In this document: piece by piece, positions 43,559 to 51,720 of the stretch
How positions within the stretch are numbered: the stretch's first letter is position 1
Layout: each line of letters opens with the position of its first letter
Assembly: GCF_020035535.1 (NCBI RefSeq)
Contig: NZ_CP083349.1
Coordinates: 2,294,001 to 2,358,000 of the forward strand
DNA: 64,000 nucleotides
Origin: Ensifer adhaerens
Lineage (GTDB): Bacteria > Pseudomonadota > Alphaproteobacteria > Rhizobiales > Rhizobiaceae
Direction of reading: 5' to 3'
Made by a program: the position numbers and the translations under genes
Notes under the pieces: generated by a model
Database searches by the model: none
The model's input: the letters and a program-made list of their open reading frames with translations, nothing else
What the model was told of the DNA's origin: nothing

Positions 43559-43867
43559 CTACAGCGCCTGCAGCTTCCCGAGGTTCTTGGCCACCAAGTA
43601 ATAGAAGGTGACGCGCGACTTGGAGCGATCGGCCGACATCGCCTTGACGGTCGCTGCGATCGCCGTATCCGCATCGGCGCCGCTGATGCCCAGCTTCTTT
43701 TCGCACCATTTTTCCTTGACCCGGTCGAGCTCCTTCGGATCCGTCGCCGAAACGAGCGAAGAGTCCCGGTTGCGAAGGGCAATGCCAAGGTGACGCACGA
43801 TCTTGTTCACGATCGCTTCGTCGGCGCCGCTGTCGTATTTCTGCACATCTGCGAGGTAGTCCGTCAT
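43559..43867 (-). CDS. DUF2853 family protein
   Basis: A 102-residue all-helical protein beginning MTDYLADVQKYDSGADEAIVNKIVRHLGIAL, the family start, with EKWCEKKLGI and TFYYLVAKNLGKLQAL at the end. No enzymatic motif. The ATG at 43867 is preceded by a GGAG-like site (GGAGGCCTC). The longer frame upstream reaches into the tmRNA gene and is rejected. Function unknown. Confidence 0.88.
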   Translation of the reverse strand: MTDYLADVQKYDSGADEAIVNKIVRHLGIALRNRDSSLVSATDPKELDRVKEKWCEKKLGISGADADTAIAATVKAMSADRSKSRVTFYYLVAKNLGKLQAL

Positions 43868-44034
43868 GAGGCCTCCAGCTTGCTTTGCTTTTCGAAATTG
43901 CGGCCGCAGGTGGCGGCCGCGTGGCAGCAGCGGGAGTTTTTCATGGATGTCGGGCAAGTCAAGGCAGTTCGACACCCGCACGGTGCGGGACAAAGTCATA
44001 TATCCGCCACATCCCCCTTTTCTTGGCGACCGGA

Positions 44035-44392
44035 AAGACCTATATGAACCGTGCCGTCTTCGGGCGGCTATGGCAATAAACGGGCGATGAAATAAACCCA
44101 TTGGACCCGGGGGCGGTACCCGGCGCCTCCACCAAAAGCCGATCATTGACCGATCGGCTTTTGATGGGGGCGAAATAGGATCGACAAGGGCGTAAAGATC
44201 GACTTTTTGCTCGGCATTGTACCACCGTTATCGGGCTAAACTTATAGTTGCAAACGACAACTATGCTGAAGCACGTCTCGCTGCCTAACGGCGGTGCGAC
44301 ACTTCAAATCAAGTCCTTCCGGGTAGCACCGTAAGGCGGGGTCCGAAGGCACCTGGCAACAGAAGCCTTCACCTTCTCCCCCGCCTCGAAAT
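44035..44392 (+). ncRNA. ssrA: Two-piece permuted tmRNA
   Basis: The alphaproteobacterial circularly permuted tmRNA gene. The acceptor piece comes first, ending CCTCCACCA at 44126-44134, with a T-arm around GGACCCGGGGGCGG. A spacer with an 11-bp stem (AAAAGCCGATC/GATCGGCTTTT, 44134-44162) is processed out. The coding piece starts GGGGGCGAAATAGG at 44166 and pairs with the acceptor GCCTCC. The tag frame starts at GCA (44250) and reads ANDNYAEARLAA, ending TAA at 44288. A terminal GGCGGGG/CCCCGCC helix ends near 44392. The 5' boundary is approximate. It rescues stalled ribosomes and marks products for ClpXP. Confidence 0.9.
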
Positions 44393-44508
44393 GGTCTATA
44401 GATGCTCAAATAATTGACTCGTCCCCTGTGGACGGGCAATGAAAAGTCGACGGCAGGGTAGCCGGCAGCAAAGCAGTAAGATTGAGTTCGAGGAAAGACG
44501 GGACACTC

Positions 44509-45021
44509 ATGGGCCAGGACCACATCCGCTACGACATTCTGGCACAGGACGCGCTCCGCAGCGTCATCCGGAAGGTCCTGACCGAGGTCGCGACGACCGG
44601 CCACCTGCCCGGCGAGCACCACTTCTTCATCACTTTCCTGACCGGCGCGCCGGGCGTACGTATCTCGCAGCACCTGAAAGCCAAGTATCCCGAGCAGATG
44701 ACCATCGTCGTCCAGCACCAGTTCTGGGAACTGAAGGTGACTGACGTCGGCTTCGAGATCGGCCTGTCCTTCTCCGACACGCCGGAACGCCTGGTCATCC
44801 CGTTCAACGCCATCCGCGGTTTCTACGATCCCTCGGTGAATTTCGAGCTGGAATTCGATGTCGCCGCCGGCGAGGAAGAGGAAGTGGAATCGGCCGAAAT
44901 CACCGCTTATCCGGCTCCGGAAGAAAACGGCGAAGCCTCGGCCAAGGACGACAAGCCCACCGAACCGAAGAACGGTGGCGGCTCCGTCGTTTCGCTCGAT
45001 TCCTTCCGCAAGAAGAACTGA
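44509..45021 (+). CDS. sspB: SspB ClpXP adaptor protein
   Basis: A 170-residue SspB-type adaptor, alphaproteobacterial form. The body (residues 5-120) carries IRYDILAQDALRSVIRKVL, HHFFITFLTGAPGVRISQHL and QHQFWELKVTDVGFEIGLSF, and binds the tmRNA degradation tag. A long acidic/Pro linker follows, ending in VVSLDSFRKKN, the ClpX-binding tail. ATG at 44509. It begins about 115 bp after the tmRNA gene, so tag and its reader are side by side. Confidence 0.93.
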   Translation: MGQDHIRYDILAQDALRSVIRKVLTEVATTGHLPGEHHFFITFLTGAPGVRISQHLKAKYPEQMTIVVQHQFWELKVTDVGFEIGLSFSDTPERLVIPFNAIRGFYDPSVNFELEFDVAAGEEEEVESAEITAYPAPEENGEASAKDDKPTEPKNGGGSVVSLDSFRKKN

Positions 45022-45144
45022 TCACCACCGGCTGCATGCCTCCTCTCGTCGCAGCCGACGGGGGAGCGGGATCATGCGGCCACGCGCAGTGCTACAGCGA
45101 CCGAGTGCGTTGAAGACGCGTAAGCGCTGAAGGAGCATCGGATC

Positions 45145-45357
45145 ATGACCGGCGACGTCGTCAATCTGCGCCAGTTCCGCAAGCGCCGCGAGCGCACGGA
45201 CAAGGAAAAGCAGGCCGAACAGAACCGCATCTCCTTCGGCCGCACCAAGGCTGAAAAGTCCCTGACGAAGGCGCTGAACGACAAGGCGGAGGACCGCCTC
45301 GACCAGGGCCGCCTCGAACGGCCCGCCAAGGACGAAGGCGGCGACAGCAAGGACTGA
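45145..45357 (+). CDS. DUF4169 family protein
   Basis: A 70-residue, highly charged protein: MTGDVVNLRQFRKRRERTDKEKQAEQNRISFGRTKAEK then a Lys/Asp-rich tail. It belongs to the DUF4169 family, common in Rhizobiales and of unknown role. Mostly helical by composition, no membrane segment. ATG preceded by GGAGCA. It sits between sspB and the ribbon-helix-helix gene. Confidence 0.85.
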   Translation: MTGDVVNLRQFRKRRERTDKEKQAEQNRISFGRTKAEKSLTKALNDKAEDRLDQGRLERPAKDEGGDSKD

Positions 45358-45554
45358 GCCGCCCTCCCCGTACAAAATCGATTCCGGAGCAAGGACTTGC
45401 GACCGCTTTCCGAATCGAATTGCCAGGAAGTTGAAGCGATCTCGCAGCGCCGCTGCGCGCGATTTTCTGCCGGCATCCCGCTCCAGATTATTACAATCGA
45501 TCGCACTTTATGGGGCGCCCCGTCCCAAAGTCATTTTGATCCAGAGACCGGACA

Positions 45555-45785
45555 ATGATCCGTAAGCATTCCGCAACGCTCCACGGCCACCGCACCAGCT
45601 TCTCGCTCGAGGACGCATTCTGGCAGGAACTGAAGGCAATCGCCGAGATGAGGGCGATGCCGCTTGCGCAGCTTATCGCCGAAATCGACGACCAACGCAC
45701 ACCCGACAGCAATCTCTCCTCGGCGCTGCGTGTCTACGTGCTCGAGTGGCTGAAATCGCCCCCGGCGTCTCCCGGCGAGGCGTGA
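45555..45785 (+). CDS. Ribbon-helix-helix domain protein
   Basis: A 76-residue protein of the RHH_4 type: HGHRTSFSLEDAFWQELKAIAEMRAMPLAQLIAEID, with a beta strand then two helices. A DNA-binding role is likely but the target is not known. The nearby DUF4169 gene is commonly its neighbour in rhizobia. No partner toxin is seen, so it is not an obvious antitoxin. Confidence 0.82.
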   Translation: MIRKHSATLHGHRTSFSLEDAFWQELKAIAEMRAMPLAQLIAEIDDQRTPDSNLSSALRVYVLEWLKSPPASPGEA

Positions 45786-45820
45786 CGCCGCCGCCGTACG
45801 GCAAGAGGTCCCGACATAAG

Positions 45821-45851
45821 GAAAGCCCGGCCGCAGGGCAGCCGGGCTTTC
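45821..45851. terminator. Bidirectional intrinsic terminator
   Basis: GAAAGCCCGGC and GCCGGGCTTTC form an 11-bp perfect inverted repeat around a nine-base loop, with A-rich and T-rich ends on both sides. It sits between the ribbon-helix-helix gene and the convergent TadG-like gene and should end both transcripts. Confidence 0.82.
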
Positions 45852-45942
45852 ACGCGCAACGCAAAGCATTCGTTGATGCCTGGCGACACAACACCCTCAG
45901 AGCGTCGCCCCGCGCTGCCCCCAGCCGCCTGATTGTTTTTTG

Positions 45943-47277
45943 TTATCTGACCAGACGGATTGCACCCGGATTGTTGATGGTGTTGTTCGCAAGCGCTGCC
46001 TTGCAATCCAGCTTGAAGCTGCTGTTGCCGATCATGGTGATCTCCTGCGCGACGATGCGCACGCATTCGCCGCCGGTGGTACCACTGCCGGCATACTGGA
46101 TCTCACGCGATGCCGGCATGTAGATGATGCCCGCAAGCGACGAGGCGCTGTTGCCGTTGATCGTCGCCGTCGCCGTATTGTTCCTGGCGGCAACGATCGA
46201 GAAGCCTGCCCAGTCCCCAGTCTGGGATGGCGTGATCTTGAAGGTCGAGCCGCCGTGAATGTCGAGCTGGGCACCGTTCATCAGGAAGAATGTAACGCCC
46301 TCACCCGTCAGCACCGACTGACTGGCGAGTTTCAGGGTACCGCCATCGATGATGTAGGAACCCGGCCGCAGCAGAACCTTGCCCTTGATCTCCAAGCCGC
46401 CGTAGGTGCCGGGCTTCAGCTCGACAGTGTAGTTGGCGGGTGCGTTGTTCGGCGTTTTGCTCGTGCCGTTGCAATTGCCGTTGCCGCCACCGCCGGCGAC
46501 GAAATTCTGCCCGCACCCCGCAAGGTTCACCCAGCTCCCCGTCGTCGGCATTTTCTTGGACGAGAACGGGTCCGGGATCGGCGGAACGTCTTCCACCGCC
46601 TTGTCGCAGGCGAGCTGGAGATGGGCAAGCGTCGCCGACACCTTGCCGGTCGCATACAGACACTCGGCCTTCAAGGTCGCAGATCCGCTGAGATAGATCG
46701 ACTGTGCATCGTTCGAGTCCGACGTGATCGTACAGCCGGACGTATCGACGGTGGCGCTGCCGCTCACTTCGAACGCCCGGCTTGCGGTCGGATGAAGCGC
46801 CAGAATGCACGCTTCCCGCCCCGGCATGCGCGCAGCGACGCTGACGCGATCGATCGTATAGGGCTGAAGACCGAAGAAGAGCGGCGCGTATTTGAGCTGA
46901 TAGGTCGCCGTTGCGGTGCTCTCCATGCCGAGTGCCCCGAAAGCGACCTTGATTGCCTGGGTCGCCACCGGCGCCGAGCTCCCCGACCCGAGCTCTTCGA
47001 CGGTGTCCGGCACCCCGAAATTGGCGAAGAAGGTGTTGTTCGCGAGGTCCTTCGCCGCGGCCGCATCCCCGCCTTCGCCATAGGACTTGACCGCGGAAAA
47101 TGCAGCAGCATCGAGTGCATCCTGCATCTTGGCGGACTCGAGATTGATCCGGGCGAGATTGATGGCGATGGAAGCTCCCGTAAGCAACGGCACCATCACC
47201 AGAGCTGTCAGGACGGCAAAATTGCCGGTTTCATCCTTAAGGATGCGGATGAGATTGTTCTTCAGATTGCTGCGCAT
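45943..47277 (-). CDS. TadG-like pilus-assembly/surface protein
   Basis: A 444-residue protein. The N-terminal part has DETGNFAVLTALVMVPLLTGASIAINLARI (residues 15-44), the TadE/TadG-type transmembrane segment (PF13400). The rest is extracellular in the family and here is rich in Gly/Ser/Asn with repeated short beta strands, as in ELKPGTYGGLEIKGKVLLRPGSYIIDGG, a beta-helix-like pattern. Six cysteines are paired in short loops. No other tad/cpa gene is near, so it stands alone. It may be a surface or periplasmic protein rather than a classical pilus part. Confidence 0.78.
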   Translation of the reverse strand: MRSNLKNNLIRILKDETGNFAVLTALVMVPLLTGASIAINLARINLESAKMQDALDAAAFSAVKSYGEGGDAAAAKDLANNTFFANFGVPDTVEELGSGSSAPVATQAIKVAFGALGMESTATATYQLKYAPLFFGLQPYTIDRVSVAARMPGREACILALHPTASRAFEVSGSATVDTSGCTITSDSNDAQSIYLSGSATLKAECLYATGKVSATLAHLQLACDKAVEDVPPIPDPFSSKKMPTTGSWVNLAGCGQNFVAGGGGNGNCNGTSKTPNNAPANYTVELKPGTYGGLEIKGKVLLRPGSYIIDGGTLKLASQSVLTGEGVTFFLMNGAQLDIHGGSTFKITPSQTGDWAGFSIVAARNNTATATINGNSASSLAGIIYMPASREIQYAGSGTTGGECVRIVAQEITMIGNSSFKLDCKAALANNTINNPGAIRLVR

Positions 47278-47660
47278 CTTGCTTCGTTGCCCCTCAACAG
47301 ATCACGACGACTTCGGAGCCACACGGCTCCAAAGCAAAAGGCGTCATCGATTCCAATGAGTTGGAGCGAAATGCGACCAGCTGGCCGCGTCCCTCCCTGC
47401 GCTCCAAAACAGATTGCTAATTTAGTGATCAATCGTGGAGAAATGACTTCAGAAATTGCTAAACTTTTTCTGAACCCGCGCTGCGAGAGCGTTAATCCCC
47501 AGCGAAATCCGGCACTATTGCCGATACCCCAAAATTGGCGCACTTCCAGTCATGTGGGGGCCCGCTACTTACGCGGATTGTGCAGGCGCGGCTGTTGTAC
47601 GGACTCAACGCGCGGAAGGCGGTTGCGGGGCGCGCCGATCTGTTACGATCCGAGCGTCGG
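47278..47660. other. Intergenic region, 383 bp
   Basis: Between the TadG-like and AsmA genes, both minus strand. AT-rich segments at 47400-47480 (CTAATTTAGTGATC type) are likely promoter or leader sequence of the TadG-like gene. No gene, RNA or repeat is seen. Confidence 0.4.
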
Positions 47661-50600
47661 TTATTGCACCCGGACGTCCGGCAACACATCGAAATCGAGC
47701 TTCTGGCTGGGGGCACGCCCGGTGCTGCCACCCTGGGCGTCGTCCGCCCCGCTCGGCGGCAGGACCGGCTGCTGTTCCTGACCGGCACCGCGCACGCTTG
47801 CCGGCCCCTGCTGTGCCCGGCGCGCAGCCTCGGCCTGCCGTTCGGCTTCGGCCTTGCGCTCGGCCTCGGCGCGCGCTTCCAGTTCGGCCTTGACCCGAGC
47901 CGCTTCCGCAGCCCCCGCGACGCGCCGGCGTTCTTCGGCAACGGCACGCCGCCGTTCGATCTCCCGCGCTTCTGCCTTCGCCTTGTAAAGCGCCACTTCG
48001 CGGCGCAGCCGCTGCTTCTCCAATACGTTTGCCTGCAGGATCTCGACCCGCCGACGCTCGCGCTCAAAAGCGCGCAGCGACAGGAAATTGGCGAGATCAG
48101 CAACGTCGAGGCTGACGCCCGGCGCCTCCAGCAGGCCGGCATAGCCAATCCGCACACGCGGTTCGGTACCGGAAAGCGCTTCCTCTCCGGGGCGGAAGGT
48201 CAGGTCGATGCCGCCATCGATCCGGCCGGCCGCAAGATCGAGGGCGGCAGCGCCCATCAAGGCGGCATTGCCGTCGCCAGCGGTCACGTTCTGCGCCCGC
48301 AGCACGCCGCCGGCAACACTGAACGGAGCCTTGACGACGCCGACAACCGATTGACCCGAGAAAACCGCCGCCTCCGCCACGCTGCGGATGCTATCGGCCG
48401 AGATCTGCGTCTTCTGGCCATCGGCCGCAGCAATCAGTTGGGGCAGAGCCGCACTGTTGATGCCGTTCAGGGTCATGCCGTTGAAGGTCGCGGTGCCGGA
48501 ACCGCTTGCCGAATGAGCCATCGCCTCCGGTGTCGCGCCGGATGCTTCGAGCGCGACGGAGAGATCGAAAGTTCCGGTCGCCACCGGTGCGCCGGCATGG
48601 GTCCAGCCCGCCTGGGTCAGATCGCCACCCTTGACGTCCAGGCGCGAGCGCAGGAAGCCGGAGCCGTTGGCGTTCCCGACCTGCACTCGGCCCGCAAGCT
48701 TGCCGCCCAGCCAATCGCCGGTGGCGTCCGTCAGGGAAAGCTCGTCACCCTTCCATTCCATCTTGCTGGCAAAGCTCGTAACCGCGCCATAGACGCCCGG
48801 CCAGAACTTTCCGGCCTGCACGTCGAGCGCGACGTTGAGGCCCGTCCAGGCCGGCTGCGCCAGAGCGCTTTTCGAAAACGCGCCGTTCGCATCCTCGACC
48901 GGACCCAAGATCGCCTCGCCCAGCCAGGCAAGATCGAGCGTATCGACGGTGAGCTGGCCGCTGGCGGCACCGGGCGCCTTGCGGTCGACCGTCAGTGTGC
49001 CGGTAAAGCTGTTGTTGTCCGCCTTGCCCTCGACCGTTGTCAGGGCGATCGCCTCCGGGCTTGCGGCAACATCGGCCGAAATCGTCAGCGGCAGGCCGCT
49101 CCCCATCTGCGGCAGTGCCACCCCCTGCAGGAGCAGATAGGGTTCCAGATCCTGGGTCTGGAGCGTGACCTTTGCCTGCCCTTCGAGGAAGTGATCGCGC
49201 GAAAGATCGACATTGCCCTTGGCGGCGAGCGACGACTTCTCGGTCGTGAACGTCACCGTACCGTTCGCCTTCGAACCCTCGGTGCTCTGCAGCTTGACCG
49301 AGAGAATACCGTTGGCATCCGCATCAAAAGGCAAGGGATCGAAACCGGTCTGCCCAAGCAGAAGGCGGGTTTCGGGGTTTTCGAGCGTCGCTTCGAGAAG
49401 TATGGCCTTGCCGGTCATCGCCTGCACCATGTCCGGCGCCTGATAGCTGGCGGCGATCTTGGTGCCGTTCGCCGTACCGAAAATGCCGAAAGTCGCCGGC
49501 GCATTGCCTTCCTTGTTGCCGGCCGTCAGCGTCACGTCAAAAGCCGTGTCGCTGTAGTAAGGACCAGCCTTGATCAGCTGCCGAAGGGCGGGATGGTTGA
49601 CCGCGTGCCGTCCGATCATTTCCAGGAACGGCGTCAGGTTCTTGGCGGCAAGTTTCATCTTGGCCGAGACGACGGGCTTTTCCAGATCGCCGCTTGCCCG
49701 GCCGGAAAAGGCGAGCTGGGCGCCGGCAAGCGAGCCGATCGCCACACGCTCGGCCTGAAGCTGGCCGTTCTTCAGCGTCAACACCGCCTGCACGTCCTGC
49801 GCCTCTTCGCCGAAGGCGGAGAACTCGTCGGCCGAAAGGTCGGCGGCGATGGCGTGCTGCAGCAGCGTGTCGGTGGAAGCGTCGCCCGCCACCAGTCCGG
49901 TCAGCGCCTGAAGCGCCTCGAAATCGATGCGGTTGCCCTTGAGCTGCAGCGAGAGGTTCGGCTGCTGCTCGGCAAAGGACTGCCGCTCCAGCCGGCCCTT
50001 GAGGCTCGCCTCGCCCGCCGCCAGTTCGAGGTTCTCGAACTGTTGCAGCGTATCGGTCAGGTTCACCGTGGCAGAAAAGCCGGCAGTCTTCAGTTTGCGG
50101 ATCGCCGGGTCGACCGAGCCCGCCAGCCAGTTCGCCAGGCCCGACGGCTGGTTGGAGGCGAGCAGCAGGTCGCCGCGGAAACTCCGCTGCCCCTTGAGGT
50201 TCAGCCGCCCCTTGGCTTCGAGCTGGGTGCGCCCCGGCAGCAGCGCCACGACATTGTCGATCACCCAGCCGGCGCCGTCGGGCTGCACGTCGATACGCAC
50301 GTCACGCACCGTCGTATCGCCGACGACGATCGCCGGCAGCTTCAGGCTCGCCCGGCCCGGCACCTGCGGAATGGGAATGTCGGCGGCAATGGCAAGCATC
50401 GCCTCCAGCCGCTGGCGCATGGAAATCGCCGGGTCGCGGCCGGTCTTGGTGTTGCGGTTGGGGCCGATGCGGCTGACGTCGATCTGCTGGCCGTCGGCGA
50501 TCAGCAGGAATTTCTGGTCCTTGCCGGTATCGAGCGTCGCCTCGCCGGTCACCACATAGGGGTCTTCCGACGAGCCGACCTCGAAACGATAGTCCGGAAC

Positions 50601-51413
50601 GCGGATGCTTTCGTTGGTTAGCTGGAAATCACCATTGATGCGCAACGGCGCCCGCGTGTCATCCTTCTCCTCGCCCTGCCGGTTTTCGGTCAGGGTGAAG
50701 CGACCGCTATAGACCGGCTTGAAGTCGACGATCTTCAATGCACCATCGGTTTCGACGCCGAAGGGGCGCTTGTCGGGCGTTACCCGTGCCTTGAGGCTCA
50801 GCGCACCCGCTGCGTCCACCTCGTTGCTGGTGAAGGAGAAGCTGCCGGCTTCGCCGTCGAGCGCCGCGCGCCCCTCCACTTTCCAAGGGCCGGCAAGCGT
50901 CCGGGCCGAAACGTCGGCAGCAAGCCCGCTTACGCGGCGGGTGCGGCCGGTCTGCTCGTCGATGAATTCGATCTGGCCATTGGTGATCTCGACGTTTTCA
51001 AGCACGACGGTCTTGGCCGGGATCGAGGTGCGGCGACCGCGCGCCCAGTCGAGCGTACCGTCCGGCAGCAGTCGTACCTTGGCCTTGGGCCGGTCGAGCC
51101 GCATGTCGAAGATCAGCGCTTCGCCACTGAGGAACGGCGCCAGTTCCGCGCTCATCGAAAACTGCGCCACCTGGATCAGCGGCTCGCCGTCTTCGCTGCC
51201 GACGCGCACGTCATTGAGCGTCACGGTCGGGAACGGGATCAGCCGCGCATCGACGCTGCCATGAACGACGACCGGCTTGCCCATGATGCGGCTGGCTTCG
51301 CGTTCGAATTCCTTGCGAAAATCGGTCCAGTCAATGAACCACGGGGCGATCAGCGCCGCAAAAAGCGCAACGACCACAAGTCCACCGACAGCAAGCAAAA
51401 TTCGCGAAAGCAC
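47661..51413 (-). CDS. AsmA family protein
   Basis: A 1250-residue AsmA/TamB-type bridge-like protein. It starts with a membrane anchor (residues 5-27) and WFIDWTDFRKEFEREASRIMGKPVVVHGSVDARLIPFPTVTLNDVRVG, the AsmA signature, shown here in fragments. The long body repeats beta strands of an elongated groove. Around residues 1115-1205 the sequence changes to a very charged helical stretch (RERRRVE, KAEAERQAEAARR) with coiled-coil potential, then a Pro/Gln-rich end. Family members transport phospholipids between membranes in diderms. A large gene transcribed alone. Confidence 0.86.
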   Translation of the reverse strand: MLSRILLAVGGLVVVALFAALIAPWFIDWTDFRKEFEREASRIMGKPVVVHGSVDARLIPFPTVTLNDVRVGSEDGEPLIQVAQFSMSAELAPFLSGEALIFDMRLDRPKAKVRLLPDGTLDWARGRRTSIPAKTVVLENVEITNGQIEFIDEQTGRTRRVSGLAADVSARTLAGPWKVEGRAALDGEAGSFSFTSNEVDAAGALSLKARVTPDKRPFGVETDGALKIVDFKPVYSGRFTLTENRQGEEKDDTRAPLRINGDFQLTNESIRVPDYRFEVGSSEDPYVVTGEATLDTGKDQKFLLIADGQQIDVSRIGPNRNTKTGRDPAISMRQRLEAMLAIAADIPIPQVPGRASLKLPAIVVGDTTVRDVRIDVQPDGAGWVIDNVVALLPGRTQLEAKGRLNLKGQRSFRGDLLLASNQPSGLANWLAGSVDPAIRKLKTAGFSATVNLTDTLQQFENLELAAGEASLKGRLERQSFAEQQPNLSLQLKGNRIDFEALQALTGLVAGDASTDTLLQHAIAADLSADEFSAFGEEAQDVQAVLTLKNGQLQAERVAIGSLAGAQLAFSGRASGDLEKPVVSAKMKLAAKNLTPFLEMIGRHAVNHPALRQLIKAGPYYSDTAFDVTLTAGNKEGNAPATFGIFGTANGTKIAASYQAPDMVQAMTGKAILLEATLENPETRLLLGQTGFDPLPFDADANGILSVKLQSTEGSKANGTVTFTTEKSSLAAKGNVDLSRDHFLEGQAKVTLQTQDLEPYLLLQGVALPQMGSGLPLTISADVAASPEAIALTTVEGKADNNSFTGTLTVDRKAPGAASGQLTVDTLDLAWLGEAILGPVEDANGAFSKSALAQPAWTGLNVALDVQAGKFWPGVYGAVTSFASKMEWKGDELSLTDATGDWLGGKLAGRVQVGNANGSGFLRSRLDVKGGDLTQAGWTHAGAPVATGTFDLSVALEASGATPEAMAHSASGSGTATFNGMTLNGINSAALPQLIAAADGQKTQISADSIRSVAEAAVFSGQSVVGVVKAPFSVAGGVLRAQNVTAGDGNAALMGAAALDLAAGRIDGGIDLTFRPGEEALSGTEPRVRIGYAGLLEAPGVSLDVADLANFLSLRAFERERRRVEILQANVLEKQRLRREVALYKAKAEAREIERRRAVAEERRRVAGAAEAARVKAELEARAEAERKAEAERQAEAARRAQQGPASVRGAGQEQQPVLPPSGADDAQGGSTGRAPSQKLDFDVLPDVRVQ

Positions 51414-51504
51414 CGTGCCTACATTCCATCCAGTTCATCGGCGCATATGTGCGCCGCATGTCAGTTTGCGCGCCAGAGATTGGCGCCTGCAACGTCGCGC
51501 CCCA

Positions 51505-51590
51505 TCAGGCGCGCAAAGGTCGCTGCAGCATTTTGAAGTCCCGCATGTTTCGTCCTCAAATCGGAAACGATCCAAGGAGACATACAGTGG
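51505..51590. repeat. Dispersed intergenic repeat, copy B
   Basis: Aligns without gaps to 30901-30986 (63 of 86 identical by my count). Lies in the 307 bp between the AsmA and FAD-oxidoreductase genes, near the AsmA promoter side. A member of the rhizobial element whose consensus ends GGA-ACATGCAGTG. Confidence 0.7.
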
Positions 51591-51720
51591 CGCTCTCATT
51601 TGACGCATAATTCGTTCGGGGTCGATTCCGACTTCGGAACTATGCAGTACCACACTTTGGCGCCGGCGCATTGCCCGAAAAATTGGGCCAAATGCTGACG
51701 CCCCCACACGGGGTTCCGCC

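Noticed and set aside
43868..44146. Long N-terminal extension of the DUF2853 gene
   Set aside because: It crosses into the tmRNA acceptor piece and has no ribosome site; the family starts at MTDYL.
44395..44508. Separate promoter for sspB
   Set aside because: No recognisable -35/-10 pair was seen in the 115-bp gap, so none is listed; shared transcription with the tmRNA gene is only a possibility.
47535..50621. A 1028-codon open frame on the plus strand opposite the AsmA gene
   Set aside because: The minus strand has a full AsmA protein with membrane anchor and signature. The antisense frame has unnatural composition (Arg/His/Gln-rich) and no domain.
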